A stretch of 64,000 nucleotides of DNA from Maea johnstoni. Lineage: Eukaryota > Annelida > Polychaeta > Spionida > Magelonidae. The translations under genes were made by a program, and so were the position numbers. The stretch is taken from positions 33,602,827 through 33,666,826 of the forward strand of contig OZ012698.1 in assembly GCA_963942565.1 (NCBI GenBank). The letters run 5' to 3'. Position 1 is the first letter of the stretch. Each line of letters opens with the position of its first letter. The notes below the pieces were generated by a model, which was given only the letters and a program-made list of their open reading frames with translations, was not told the origin of the DNA and made no database searches. Of this stretch, positions 12,800-28,409 are shown piece after piece.

Positions 12800-12985
12800 C
12801 AGTGCAGACATTTAATTCCTGCACCAGTCGACCGGGCATCTGTCACTGTGTGGTTGTTCAAACAACCATGGATAACATATCAAAAGAAATAAGACAAGCA
12901 CATCAATGACCCAAGTAGCTTGCAAATCAAAGCTTCCTTCAGTTGTGAGGTAATCCATGCATCCATGCCCAGGAAACTTGGTGGC
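12800..12985. mobile_element. Partial copy of TA-type MITE (family of 34343-34601)
   Basis: It begins CAGTGCAGACATTTAATTCC, matching the terminus of the 34343-34601 element. It continues with the same interior (TTTCCTGG, ATGCAT and TTGCAAGCTA-like words). The far end is missing, and LINE-derived sequence follows directly at 12986. Confidence 0.6.
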
Positions 12986-13750
12986 AATTAGGCTTTTGTA
13001 TACAGGCTTCCTTCCATTTATCTGGGAATATACCTGTTTTGATACTTTGGTTTATTATGTGGGTAAGAGGCTCAGTTATAACACACATTCCTAACTTTAA
13101 AAATGATATTCCTAAATCATCCAGACCTTTTGCCTTCTTCTCATCTAGGTTTTGTATACTTTAGAACACTTCATGAGGTTTAATTTCTGGAATTTGAAAC
13201 AACTCATTTTCTGGGAGTTTTGAAGATAAAAATGCCTTTAATGTGTCAGATGTTTTAATATCAGTGTTAGGGTCACTACCCTGTCTGATCTTTTCAATGA
13301 TATTTGTGAAGTGAATACTGAAAGCATTTGCGAATTCTATTGTTGAGATTTTGATCACTTACATTGAGGAACTAAGTCATTTCATTTTCATCTTTCGGAT
13401 TGAGGTCATTGGGAACTTCCACAGAACCTTTAGATTGTTTCTGTTATGTTTAAGAGAATTAATAAAGTATCGTGATTTTGATTTCTGAATGATAAATTAA
13501 GATATTTTCTTCCAATACTTGGCAAGGGCCTCATCCCCATGTTTCTTATAATAGCCCCTAATCTCTATACTTTGTAAAATTTCCTGAGATAGCCATTCTG
13601 GTTGTTTAATATGTTTTGCTCTGTGCTCTTTTAGAGAAGCATGAATTTCACATATATTATTGAAATATGTATAGAACATTTGAAGGCATTCATTAGTTTC
13701 ATTGCACTCAAGAATTCTACTCCATGGTTGATTTGATAAATCCTAAATAA
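12986..13750 (-). mobile_element. CR1-like LINE remnant, copy B
   Basis: Minus-strand fragment matching 2490-2507 joined to 3535-4190 of the LINE in unit A, so about 1 kb of the RT region is absent here. It extends about 70 bp further in the 5' direction than A. The frame 13497-13679 (ASLKEHRAKHIKQPEWLS) is the pre-RT linker and 13161-13358 continues it. The LINE insertion therefore predates the A/B duplication. Confidence 0.75.
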
Positions 13751-14127
13751 AATTTAGTCGATTGAAGTGTTTCATATCTCTGTATTTAATTGTTTAATGA
13801 TTTTTTTTCTCGACTGATTCAAACCTTTCATACATTGTATGCTTTAGGGAGTCATGTATTAAGAATGCCTCTTGCCTGGTAAACACCATTTGAAATGTCA
13901 TAAACATAATCTCATCACTCATTGTCCTACAAGACTTTCAAAATAGATCAGGTTGATAGACATACATGTACATGTCATATACATCATTTATTGGTTTAAT
14001 GATCCTATTAATAAGCCTATCGTAACTGTACTAATATGGTTTTAAGACACTTCTGGACACCATGAAGAGATAACAGTACTGGTACCGGCATTGTTTTAAA
14101 AAGGAACGTATCATACCATTTCATTTC
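13751..14127. other. Non-coding, nothing recognised
   Basis: Unit-specific AT-rich DNA with no supported gene or repeat structure. Confidence 0.4.
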
Positions 14128-14131
14128 TTAA

Positions 14132-14233
14132 AGGTACACTTAATGATAAGTTTGTGGCATCACCGGAGTACCAGCTGTGCCACCAGTGCTCAGGAGATAT
14201 AACCTAAATCATTCTGATGATGCATTTGTCCCT
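14132..14233. mobile_element. Short TTAA-flanked MITE related to the 46514-47513 element
   Basis: About 100 bp between TTAA sites at 14128-14131 and 14233-14236. The right end reads AACCTAAATCATTCTGATG then a GCATTTG terminus, the same as the ends of the 1,000-bp foldback at 46514-47513. It also keeps the CACCAGTGCT and AGGAGATA interior words. Confidence 0.6.
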
Positions 14234-14589
14234 TAAGTTGCTCACGCACACGTGCGGAACGCATCTCTTAAGCTATGCGTTGTAGCGAGGCTGTTGAGCG
14301 AGACATGCTGGTTTGCGCATTGAGTGATCGACTTTCGTGCTTCTTCATATTGGTAAAATGTTAGCGGGTTTGGTAGTAAATCTTGTGGATACTTATGGTA
14401 TACCTTGAATAAAAGAAAAATTTCCGTAGGAATTATGAATCTAATATTTCCATCTTAGGAGCTCTTTTGGTATGAGATGGTTCATTTTAACAGAGGGATA
14501 GATTAACCTCACTGGTGACTAAAGTCTGTCTGATACAAGCTTGGCTAATCGTTTTTTCCTCTTTTTGTCATAAAAGGTAGGTGTTTGCC

Positions 14590-15044
14590 CAAGGGGGGAG
14601 ACACTCAAGTAGAGAGGGGATGGGAGCGCATCCGCGTTACGTATTTCGCGAATAAGGGGTCTTTTTTAAGACCTCCGCGATTTTGTAAAAGAAGGGTACT
14701 TTTTTGTACCCTTTTACGAAGTATGGGGTATGAAAATCTCCTTACAATCCACGAAATCTACGCGGCTCTGACGCCCAGTGACCCTCGAAGTGACAGGGCT
14801 TTCGAGTCTGCTGCCGCTACTACTGCCGCTAAACAGTCGCAGGATTATAAAATCTAAAGTTAAAATACGTGTTCAAGTTCATCCAATGTCAGTGTTTGGA
14901 TCAAAGAAGAAAAAGTCAGCATCTTTTAAGAATATGGGTGCTTTTTTGGCCTGAAATCAGTGCTTTAGGGGCATTTTTAAATTTTGATAACGAGCATATG
15001 TACCGCCCTAAATACCGAAGTGCCCCCCCCCCCTCCCCCGGGGA
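14590..15044. mobile_element. G-rich TIR element (MITE), 455 bp, 7-8 bp target duplication
   Basis: The ends are inverted: the left has GGGGG..CACTCAAGTA and the right reads, reversed, GGGGGCACTTCGGTATTTAGG. GTTTGCC occurs at 14583-14589 and 15045-15051, while unit A has one GTTTGCC at 4581-4587 and no element. A 7-8 bp duplication would suit a hAT-like mover (inference). The reading frames inside are short and are not expected to be genes. Confidence 0.75.
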
Positions 15045-15619
15045 GTTTGCCACCCAAACTTGGAAAAAGGAAAGTGCCAATTTGTAGCAAGAAACTGTCA
15101 CTTTCAATTGCGAAGTGGGAAGGGTCACTGAACTTCCTGAATACCTTCTCATAGGTAATATTCCAAACCCCACCATTCAAAGTATTTTTCAATATATACG
15201 TTTTATAGGCTAAATTGTCAAATAAGAGGTAAATTACATAGAAATTTACTCCATGAGCTATCTTAACTCTCAGGTACATTTGGCATACATGATTTTCTAC
15301 ACACCAGTCACCCCGCAAGGGTCACACCCTATTGGCTTGCTCAATGGTGTGCAATAGGAGTTGGCACTTCCCGAGGAATCCTAAGATGTGTGGCACCCTG
15401 ATCTGTCTATGGATACCATTCATCTAAAAGATACCTTGGTCCTCTTTGGAACTGAAGGCCTTGCTCTCACTCTTCTTTTCCTTCTTTCGCCTAGAATTAT
15501 CATGGTAGCTTTGTTATTGTTCTTCAGCGATGACAAAGGACCACTCATTGGTAATGATGTATGGCACCAAACGGCCTATTTGTGCCGTTAACGCTCATTC
15601 ACTATAAACCAGTTTCTAA

Positions 15620-15826
15620 CCCTTCCATTATGCTGAGGCTACTTTCGTCCAAAGCACAAGGACACAAAGATTTTTGAAAAATATCTTAACCTTCTCATGT
15701 TGGTATTCATTGGATAGCTCCCGCTGAGCACTCTCAGATGAGTATCCATGTGCCTGGGTTTCAGTCATTTTTAAGTTGTTTTGCATCAATTTCTATTGGC
15801 CAAACTAGCCAACAGCAGCATAAGGG
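15620..15826. mobile_element. piggyBac-like MITE (CCCTT...AAGGG, TTAA)
   Basis: A 207-bp element ending CAGCAGCATAAGGG followed by TTAA. The left end CCCTTCCATTATGCTGAGG is the imperfect inverse. The flanking CTAA on the left and TTAA on the right replace a single TCTAA in unit A (5191-5195). Copies lie at 30734-30927 and 32182-32386. The TTAA target and CCCT ends fit piggyBac (established hallmark; family assignment inferred). Confidence 0.7.
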
Positions 15827-17116
15827 TTAACAGAGGTGACAAACACTAAGTACCACAACCTTAATAACGGCCATACATTGTATACCGGATGTACAGTAGC
15901 TCGAACTGAGTACTTTCAAGGGTGGAAAGTGGAGAAAGACTGATTGTTTAATCATCGATCTTTCCAACATAAGTGAATGACGAAATAGTCTTTTTCGCAA
16001 GTAGCAATGTTGAAGCTGTTGTTTTTTCTCCATAAGAAATACTACGAAGGAGCATACATGACAAGCAGAATACATATAATAATTTTTGCAACATTTTTTC
16101 CGAAATCGTGCGAAAAGAAATTCAATTTTTTTCGAGCACTTTTTAAAAAATGCGAATTAATCAAATATTTTATTTTATTTCTGCATGTCACGTAAGTTCT
16201 TTCGTAAAATATGGCTCCCCAAAATAATATAATACAAGCGCAGTATTGTTGGTCCTATTTAAGGTCATTGGCCTAACGCAATAGCTGTCTTTTCCGATTG
16301 TTTATTGCAGACTAGGCGCGTCCGTAACCTTTATGAGAGTTATGTTTTGCCTTAAGGGGATTTGGATACGGGTATGGATTATTTGCAATCAATTCATGAT
16401 CCCATGTGTAACGCACAACTTCAAAGCACTTCATAAATAATTATGTGATTGGCGACTTAGGCCGATGTTGCAGTACTATGACTACAAAGCAAAGCTTTAG
16501 ATGCTCGCGCCGCTCGATAATTATTCTGCAGTCCCCTTCAAATCCAGGAATACATATTAACGACTTTGTTATCCGGTGACGTGATCCGTTGCTTTTCACT
16601 GCCGACAGGTCGCCTTTGCATGTACTTAGCGAAACATATTGGAAGCCCCTTGATATGAGCATTATATTTGTGCAATAACCACACAGTATGAGTAGCGATT
16701 GACCATTTTTAAATAACTTTTATTGCTCCATAACATAGAATACAGTATATACAAACATAGAACATGGGTAGATATAGTAATATATGAAATGTAAATATAT
16801 TGTGAGGATAATCATTGTTTAAATCATAAAACTCTTACGTTATTTTAGAGTGGAGACCATTTACCTAGGGCTCTTGGTAGGTCGTTGTTAATAATAGTAC
16901 CGTTATAAATGTCAATTTTCATTTGTCATTGGAAAATATGTGTTGTGAGTCACAAATTGTTGTTCTTCCATTTTCTTTTGTAAATCTCATGCTTGGTAAA
17001 CAAGATAATTATATTCACTATAGGTTCGTTGTCTTTTACTACCTAGAATCATAGATTGTTTTATCAATATTGACATTAAGATTGGAAGTGTTCAAGATCA
17101 ATTGGTGTACTAAGAC
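15827..17116. other. Duplicated non-coding DNA of unit B
   Basis: Counterpart of 5196-6650 in unit A, with no conserved open frame. It includes the interrupted TIR pieces at 16480-16710. Confidence 0.5.
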
Positions 17117-17372
<256 letters not shown>

Positions 17373-18300
17373 TTTTCACAATTTATATCAAATAACTCTT
17401 TCCTCTTTTACTATGCATCGCTTGTTATTGACTATGTTCTAAACGGAATGATAAATTGATAATAGTTCATCAGGGAAATACATCAACACGGTACAAACAC
17501 ATGAATTTATTCCCCCTTGACAAATGTCACCTTTACAACTTGGCAGCTTGGCATACACAAAACATCGACGACACTATTGTGTTTCCATGTCTATCAAAGT
17601 GTGCAAATAGCCATTTCATAAAAGCAAATATTGATAACACTAAATGTACTTGATGCCCAAATGTTTGCAAATACATGTAGTCATTTGATACAAATAGGCA
17701 AATCGTGGCTGGGTAAATAACATAGAGGGGGAATAAATAACAATGTGTTGCAGATGACAAAATCATGTCTACTAGCTACTGGCACAATGGATTAATCATA
17801 TTGGGTTGCGGACTTCATTCCTTTCAATCCTACTGCTTTTTCCAACGCCCTGTCTCTCAATCTCTCACTCTTGGCACTCTCACCATCTTGGTACCCCTCC
17901 CCGCACATTTGGTTCTCCCTCGCATATTTTGGAATAAATATGCAATTGGCATGCCAAAGATAAGACTTCCTATAGTACTTGCATAATTGTTCAAGAATGA
18001 TTCCAATTGCTTTCACTGTAAAAACTCAATTTCGATACTTTTCCCCATACCTCGATACACGATTATGTGATTCATGATTAGCACAGATGTAATTGCAATA
18101 CAACAGCACACATACCTAGATATCATGGCACGTTGACACCTCTTTGTTGATGAGGTAATGTATGTATGTGTGTGTGTATTTTATAGAGTATCAGCTATAA
18201 AAGTACATTTAATCACAAAAATCAGAATATTAAATAACAATAATAGACATACAGTAAGATTAAATTACATCACAAAAACAGTATATGCGACAGTGGTAAA
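17373..18300. other. Non-coding DNA between units B and C
   Basis: 17385-17790 duplicates 7142-7720, and 18060-18155 duplicates about 8290-8390. No supported gene. Confidence 0.45.
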
Positions 18301-18304
18301 TTAA

Positions 18305-18376
18305 CCCTTATCCTGCTGTGAAACCTATGAGCACTGCTGCACACCATGACAATTGTTGCGGTTAGCAGGATAAGGG
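18305..18376. mobile_element. 72-bp TTAA-type mini-element
   Basis: CCCTTATCCTGCT at the left is the inverse of AGCAGGATAAGGG at the right. It is preceded by TTAA and followed by TTTA. The ends resemble the 15620-15826 family. Confidence 0.55.
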
Positions 18377-18539
18377 TTTATAAGTACACTTAATTTGGGA
18401 TTAATGAATGATTATAGGTTTGCTCTCTTCAGAGTACCGGTCAGTATCCATTTTTTATCCATCTGCATCGGTCAACAGAGCAGAATTAACCAATACCTTC
18501 TCTCAATCTACTTCTGCAAATAGACGCGATATGTTTTGC

Positions 18540-19290
18540 TGAGACTAGCCAAAAGTCTAATATTACTGCAGTAGGAATACCACATGGTTCTTTCCCCAGC
18601 AAAGTGAGAAGAATGTCATTTTTTCGGAATTCAGCACAGTATCACCGTGCCCATCGTATGCATTACGTAGCTCATTGAACATTTTATTGCGTGACGTCAG
18701 TGAATATGGCACAAATTTTCCTTGCAGAGTTCAGAATTTGAGTGAAGGTTTTCAGTACATCGACAAAAAACATCTTGATCAATACCCCCGCGAGACATAG
18801 AATTTTTAATCTGATCCATCCAAGACATTAATAACCACACGCATTTGGAGATCTAGCTTTCCAACAAAATTTGGAAAGTCTTCCAAAGGTCTGATACTTT
18901 TATCGTTTAGGTACCAGAGTTCTGCGACAAAGGGTGGTAATAGGTACGACAATGGACCAGAATATGATGCTACATGATGCAATAGTCAAGCCATTTTTCC
19001 TTATGCCCAATCCAGAAACAGCTTTTGCCAGCCTTTCTTTGACCCCGGAGGAGTCATCTTTGAATGTACTCATCTTTACACCTACATGTTCGTACTCTGA
19101 CTTCTCTGGCACCTTTTCATTACCAAGACAAAAAAAACCTACTAGCCCTGTTACGCATGTTCTCCCTTTTTTCCTCACCAGAAACTAAAACCCCGCACTT
19201 CTTAGCATTTAAATCATACTGCCAATTTCGCCTATGGGTGTGTACACAACCTCCATCAACCTTTTCAGACTATTTTGAGCAGGCAGCAAC
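18540..19290 (-). mobile_element. LINE fragment (C-terminal reverse transcriptase region)
   Basis: The minus-strand frame 18900-19178 contains EYEHVGVKMS, then KERLAKA, ending in NGLTIASCSIIFWSIVVPI, a pattern typical of the RT thumb region in CR1/RTE-type LINEs. Upstream in shifted frames, NWQYDLNAKKCGVLVSGEEK precedes it; downstream, LWYLNDKSIRPLEDF follows. At least two frame changes break it. It is present in unit C only. Confidence 0.6.
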
Positions 19291-19442
19291 GATGGTCACC
19301 CGCATACCCCTTGGGCGAACTCGGCACGCGGCAGTTCTTACAAGATACATGGCAGTTCTGCAAGGCAGTAAGAAGAGAGATAATAAACATCTTAATAAAT
19401 ATCTTAAAATCCTAAAATTATTTTCATGTCTAATTGAGAATC

Positions 19443-19560
19443 ACTATAATTAACTGGCATTCTGAACCCTGGTCCGTCTTTATGAAGATTCTGTTAGATG
19501 CAGCTGCCTCAAAGGTACAATGGAAAACTAAGTGGCTTTTGATTTTACAATAGGAAAAAT
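19443..19560 (-). pseudogene. Remnant of decayed PAN exon 2, copy C
   Basis: Matches 8670-8790 of unit B, which itself resembles part of exon 2. The first part of the relic (8443-8668 in B) is missing here. It is not open. Confidence 0.4.
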
Positions 19561-19767
19561 CCGTTTTGAATGTTGACCTGACGCTGGACTGGTGTTAACT
19601 AATGGTTTTATGACCTCATCTCTAGTGATTACCATTATTAAGCTTTTGCAATATCAAATGCTTGACGGACATTCTAGCGTGATATCAGTTGAACAGCTCT
19701 CTTTGAGGTTATCATTATCATTTTAGTCAGTCATTACAGAAAATCTTGCTTACCTCCAACTTGCCTA

Positions 19768-20404
19768 CACAGGTAAAAGTTAACAGGCCTGTACATTGTT
19801 GTTGGTTTTGTATTTTGTGCCATAATTGTGCTAACTGATCCGTTATTCTAGCACTTTGAAGACAATTTAACGGGACTGTCTGAATGGGGCCGTTACATGC
19901 CCGTTGTGAAACTATAGGGCCTATGTGGGTTACGATAAGTTTCAGGTCAGTATCAGGATGTGCCCATAACGGTAGGGCCAGAATTTTTATTTCTTAAGGA
20001 TGCCATAACGGGCCTGTAACAGGCCCGTTACAGGCCCGTTGTGCCTTCAGAGAGGCATCCGGCATGGTGGCCATATTTTTATCAGAAAAAGCTACACATT
20101 TTAAAATTTATATTTTTTCTTCTGAAATAAAACTTTTTTAAAATGTTTATTCATTCAATACCTCAAATAATCCATTGAGCAGAATATTTTTGTTGCAAGC
20201 ATTATTCTTTTTGCACTGATACGACAAAGCATGGGATTGGGATGCGTGAAAATTATTTTTCCATTAGTTTTCAAATTTTGAATTTTGAATTTACGGGCCT
20301 GTAACGGGCCTGTTTGAATGGGCTGGTTACATGCCTGTGCATCATTATGCATGTAACGGCCTGTTTTAAATGGGTATGTACAGGCCCGTTAACTTTTACC
20401 TGTA
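19768..20404. mobile_element. MITE with TA target duplication (Tc1/mariner-like)
   Basis: A 637-bp element flanked by TA at 19766-19767 and 20405-20406. The left end CACAGGTAAAAGTTAACAGG and the right end, reversed, TACAGGTAAAAGTTAACGGG are inverted. Copy B has an uninterrupted GCCTACCTCAG at 9710-9720, so the empty site is known. Internal short words such as ACAGGCCCGTTA repeat on both strands. TA targeting is the Tc1/mariner hallmark; no transposase is present. Confidence 0.85.
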
Positions 20405-20565
20405 TACCTCAGATTTTCACGTATACCGGACAAATCACTTGTCCCAAATCATACCTATCTACTAAATTGTTCAATAACATCACTCGGATTTTGCATCCCC
20501 TTGGATAATTACTTAGTTCTTAATATTCTGAGGTATGCCAGGTTTTCTGTATAGTATCTTCTTGT

Positions 20566-21956
20566 CTAGTTGAGAATGGCCCTTAAAGCAAACTTCCGAT
20601 GCCGGTTCCAACACCTAGCAATATCTGCAGGTGTGCCATTTGCATTAGGGCGCAGATGATTTTGGCAATTCCGGTTTGGCCAATTGAGGAGACGGGTAAG
20701 ATCTTCTCTATTGTGAATGAATTGCTTAGTATTGATGGGCCGTACAGCCAGGACGTCACTGCGTTCTACCGGCAGAGGTATCGCCAGATGAACCCTCTGA
20801 AACCCTGTATTACTCACTGCTGCCATGAAGGTGCGATGGACGACTCTGTAAGTCATTCCTGGTGCACCTGCTACAGGACGAAGGACTTCCACCCAGCCAG
20901 TCTGTGTAGGATTCACTCTGTACATCTCCCAGGCTGATATGTTGGCTTTGCACTCCATTCTTGCTGATAGGATGATGTTCATGTTTGGCCCCGCTTGTTC
21001 GGTAGGTTCTGCCATCTCGGGATAGAATCCAACCTGCTTAGGACACATGCCTTGTTGGGACATATCTGGAAATAAATCAAGGAGAATGCTACTAGTTTAT
21101 CCCAAACTAGATTTAAAATGCAGCAATGTCATTATTTGTTTACAATTTTGATACTTAAAAGGGCCTATATCAAAAATTGTTGAAAATCATAATGATGACA
21201 CATAAAACTTAGGAGACATTATTGATGTTAATATCTGAACTTGTGCAGGGATTGTTATTTTAAATTGTAGAGAAGAATTGAAGAACATCTAGTTCTGACT
21301 ATAGCACACAGTCAAGTGCCTTGAGCATGTGCTTTGTAGTCTCTGTGAGTGAAGGTCACTGTGCACACTTATTTACAACATTTTGTTTCATAAGCAACTT
21401 GGAAGCCTTAATTACACTTAGCATCTTCGTGATAGTGGTAACACCTTCAAAGTAAAATTTACCAATGTGCAACCTTTGTCTTTAGATTAAGCTCCATACA
21501 ATAACATTTCATCATTTACATATTTCAATAGATATTTCATCTTTGTCATTTATGCAAAGTTCGTAAAAATGTGTAGTATTTATTTGCTGATTTAGCATGG
21601 TATGTATTTCATGCCAGCCTAGTATGTTACTTACGAGGTATCCACACTTGTTCATCGTCGCTTTGGGCAGCTGTCGCTGAGACTGGAATACTGTTATTTC
21701 CAGTAGCCGTGAGGAGAGTGCAGGTTTTGTTGCTTCTAACATAGACCAGCGATCCACAGTACGGTGTACCAAGACACAATGAGCTGCACTCGATCAGAGA
21801 CACTTCCATATGTTTAGTCATGACGAATTCTTGCAATTCTGCCAGTTTATAACCAAAGTTTGCTTTCTGGAAAATGCTTTGTTTTCCTGTGCACATCCTT
21901 ATGAAGAGCAGTGCCACACATAGTGCTACGTTTGCAGTAGAAATGCTTGCTTTCAT
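20566..21956 (-). CDS. PAN/apple-like secreted protein, copy C (two exons, 273 aa)
   Basis: Exon 1 is 21956-21635 and exon 2 is 21065-20566, stop included. The donor is GTAAGTA and the acceptor TTTATTTCCAG. The intron is only 569 bp, phase 1, and the exons sum to 822 nt. The first 107 residues match copy B at about 90%, with signal peptide and the same four PAN-type cysteines. Exon 2 is equally close but differs near its start, where copy B reads GPIREAPRGS and C reads EPTEQAGP, and near the NREDLTRLL segment. An ATG nine codons upstream is in frame, but the MKAS start is preferred because it alone is shared by A and B. Likely secreted, function unknown. Confidence 0.82.
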
Positions 21957-22353
21957 CCTATATATTTCCCTGATTAGCACTTATTGTTTGATTCTTTATT
22001 GAAACGTCCAAGCTCTTTGCACCACCGAGTATATCTGCAAAAATATTATCTGGATTTGTCACAGCCAAATGTCACTTCTTCCGACCTCTACTTGGAAATC
22101 AATACTGTTTTAGTAGTGCATTGTTATACACAATAAACATATGCATAATAAATGGGTGAGGTTTGTTCAACTCAACCGTTTATTGGTTGATGATTACGTC
22201 ATAGAGAAAATAAAACTCCTAGGAGCTGTTGATTATCAAAGTTAGTCAATGAGTCCTGACGGGATCAATTTCTCACTTTGTTAATCTGCAGTTCCAAATT
22301 GATTCTCTAACTTACACCACATATGAGGACCTAAGGAACCTGAAATCGCACTA
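21957..22353. other. 5' flank of copy C
   Basis: Matches 12386-12799 upstream of copy B. A 20-bp palindrome-like word around CTCCTAGGAG is shared by both. No recognisable promoter. Confidence 0.4.
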
Positions 22354-22490
22354 CAGTACAGACATTTAATTCCTGCATCAGTCGATCGGGCATCTGCCAC
22401 TATGTGGTTGTACAAACAACCATGGATAACATATCATAAAGAAATAGCACGTCAAGCACATCAATGACCAACGTACCTTGCAAATCACAG
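22354..22490. mobile_element. Partial TA-type MITE (family of 34343-34601), copy C
   Basis: Begins CAGTACAGACATTTAATTCC and parallels 12800-12930. It ends at CAAATCACAG, after which unrelated DNA starts. This is also about where the B/C homology ends. Confidence 0.55.
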
Positions 22491-22727
22491 GGAGGCCCCG
22501 GTGATCAAGGTCAGGGAAAGAGGAGAGATATGGGGGGTTATGAATATATAGTCGATGACTCAAGGGGTCACGATTCCGTCGTGATTTTAAAAATGTACAT
22601 GCCTTGCCGCGCGTGCTTGCTAAATTCTTTTACTTATGCCTTTATGCATAATCCAGATTTTGCCTAATCCGGACAAAAATTTAGGGTCCACATACATCCA
22701 GATTAAGCCAGTTCACCTGTACACTTT

Positions 22728-25740
<3,013 letters not shown>

Positions 25741-26059
25741 TAGACATGTTAGCCAATGGATACCCCTCATGGGCGGATCCAGGATTTCAGGTTAGGGGGG
25801 GCGCTCAATTTAGATGGTCGAAGACCGCGAGCTCCACATCTTGGGGATGGTGGGAGGGGAGGGGGGGGGGGGGGGGGGTTGGGGGATCTGGATATTGATA
25901 CTGTAGGTGTTCTCTTCTGAGGAGCATTTGCAGAGCAAGTTTGTGTATAAAGTAAAATGAAACTTATGTATGAAAGGTCTACCTAAAGATTTTTAGGAGG
26001 GTCCAATTTTTGTCCTGGAATTTAGAAAGTAGAAGCAGATTACTTCCGGCGCAAGCACC

Positions 26060-26755
26060 GTGGCGGCGACGATATGCGACAGCATGCTGCCCCTGGTAGG
26101 GGTGTCTGGGGGGATGCTCCCCCAGAAAATTTTGAAAATTAGGTGCTCTGAGGTACATTTTGGGACACTTTCAATATAACAAAGAAAAGTTGTAAAAAGG
26201 CTGAATTTTGAATTGGCCATTATTCTCTTTGCAGGGTCAGTATGCGACAACATGCCGTCCATAGTATGGGGGTCTGCTCCCCCAGATAATTTTGAAAATT
26301 AGGTGCTCTGAGGTGCATTTTGGGACACCTTGAAGTGAAATATAATAAAGAAAAGTTGTAAAAAAGTTGAAGTTTTAAAGGGCCATTATTCTCTTTGCAG
26401 GGTCAGTATGCAACAGCATAGCGTCCATGGTAGGGGGGTCTGGGGGGATGCTTCCCCTGGAATTTTTGAAAATTAGGTGCCTGAGGTGCATTTTGGGACA
26501 CTTTCAAGTGAAATAGAAAAAACAAAATTGTAAAAAAGCTGATTTTTTAAGTGGCCAATATTTTCTTTGCAGGGTCAGTATGCAACAGCATAGAGTCCAT
26601 TGCAGGGGGATCTGGGGGCATGCTCCCCCAGGAATTTTTGAAAATTAGGTGCTCTGAGGTGTATTTTGGGACACTTTCAAGTGAAATAGAACAAAGAAAA
26701 GTTGTAAAAAATCTGATTTTTAAGGGGCCAATATTCTCTTTGCAGGGTCAGTAAA
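26060..26755. repeat. 172-bp tandem repeat, four copies
   Basis: Four successive units of about 170-178 bp, each holding TGCTCCCCCAG, then GAAAATTAGGTGCTCTGAGG, CATTTTGGGACAC, AAGAAAAGTTGTAAAAA and TTCTCTTTGCAGGGTCAGTA. Each unit ends in TTTGCAGGG, which looks like a splice acceptor, but nothing coding follows. Confidence 0.9.
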
Positions 26756-28082
26756 TGCTTCCCTGAATATATATAAGCCCAAAAGTTTTGAAAAAATTAG
26801 TTACAATTAATTCGCAGTTATTCATTTTCAAAAGCCAGAGGGCATATATGCTCTGAGATGTATTATCAGGGCAATCCTGCAAGCAAAATTGGTAATTTAG
26901 AATTAGATCACTAGTTTATCTAATGACAAATTGCATCTTTAAAATTAGTCATTGAAGAAAACTACTGAAGATCAATGCAGGCAGCCCATGTGCTTTAGTA
27001 TATTAAAAGTGCCTGAAGGGTATAAAACGTCGACTTTCAACTCTGAGATTGAACTCCCCATGGGACTGAGCTGCTAATTGGGTCACCGATGTCAGACACC
27101 CATTGTTTGTTGGTATGATACAACAAATATGACATCCCTCTGGCCCAAATATTCCACCCTACAGGCTGTGGGGTGGAATATTTGTATAATGTGTTTGCCA
27201 CACAGGACATAGTACACCTGTAAAGTTGATATTCCCATATTGTTACATAATAATCCTACAGTACTATTTTTACCTGTAATATCATGTTTCTTTTGATTAT
27301 TATTGTTGATTATATTTGTAATTTCCAACTTTTCAAAGTATGCCTTTGTAAATATGAAGTCGAAGTTATAGTCCATAAACATACATACACACGAGCTAAT
27401 GCCTTTGAAATTATCTTTGAAATTAAAATTTCAATATAATCTGTCTGACTCCAGTTTGGAAACCGCTTTTTCCATTTTTTTGTGACTAAATGCTCGAGTG
27501 TTTGTATTATTGGCAATGGGCAAATTTTACAATGAGAGCAGTCACATAATGGGCAAAATCAACATTTTGTGGAAACTCCAAGTTGAGACAAAAAGTTTAT
27601 ACATAAGGAAAGGGTTAACACTCACGTTAAGGGATACTTGGCAAATGTAAATCCGCTGTGGGCTCCTAGATTGTTCAAACTAGGGGCCCAAATTAGTATG
27701 TATATTACCCAAAAATTCTGTTTTTGACCACTAATTTTTGTCAAAAGACCTTTTCGGGCCCCTAGCCTGAAATCTAAGTGTCAGACCCTGGAGGGTCAAA
27801 GCACGTCTGTCCCCACGGGTAGTTAGCAGGGAAGAGAGCGAGAAGCCTGGTTTGTGCAAAAGACCAGCCTTCTTGAGCTGCCCAATTTTATTGCTCGGTG
27901 TCGGGTTTACCCAGCAAGAAAAAACAGTGGCCAGGCACATACTAGTAGCAGTGGACTAGGTAACCTGAAGCCGGCCAGCTGACCCCTGTAAACAGACCCC
28001 ACAAACTAGGCTAGTAATGATGGTATACTTCAAGATTTGCTGTTCCAGTTGGGAAAGGGAAAGCACATCAGGGTCCCTCTGG
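26756..28082. other. Non-coding DNA inside the putative TIR element
   Basis: No gene supported. A perfect inverted pair TATTCCACCC / GGGTGGAATA lies at 27149-27182. Confidence 0.4.
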
Positions 28083-28409
28083 GTGCGCCCCCCCCCCCCC
28101 CTGGATCCGCCACTGCCCCTAATGATCTTTGAAAATCGAGCTTGAACAAAGAAACGCTCCATCTCTTTAGCTTTGCCTCAGCGTGCAATATGGGACGGAT
28201 ATTAACTAGGTCGCCTAGATCTCCAGAATGCGGCCCTATGCGGACCTGACTCGCCTACTAACGGGCAGTGAACGTCGAATGGTGTGAGCGCACATTACTG
28301 AAGCTGCCTACTTACCACTGAGTCAACTGTATCCAGACATTTCCTGCGGTAAATTTCCATTTTTATCGCTTTTCTTATAACCTATCCTTTTTCTTAAGGC
28401 AACCCATAT

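Larger units (their letters stand above)
25770..28120. mobile_element. Putative TIR element with GGCGGATCCAGG ends
   Basis: GGGCGGATCCAGGATTT..GGGGGGGCGC at 25771-25803 is the approximate inverse of GTGCGCCCCCCC..CTGGATCCGCCACTG at 28083-28116. Inside are a poly-G tract, the 172-bp tandem repeat (26060-26755) and non-coding DNA. No transposase is visible. The pairing of these two ends as one element is inference. They could be two separate elements of one family. Confidence 0.45.

Noticed and set aside
26180-26755. Series of splice acceptors (TTCTCTTTGCAG) suggesting small exons
   Set aside because: They recur because of the 172-bp tandem repeat, and no open frame continues after them.
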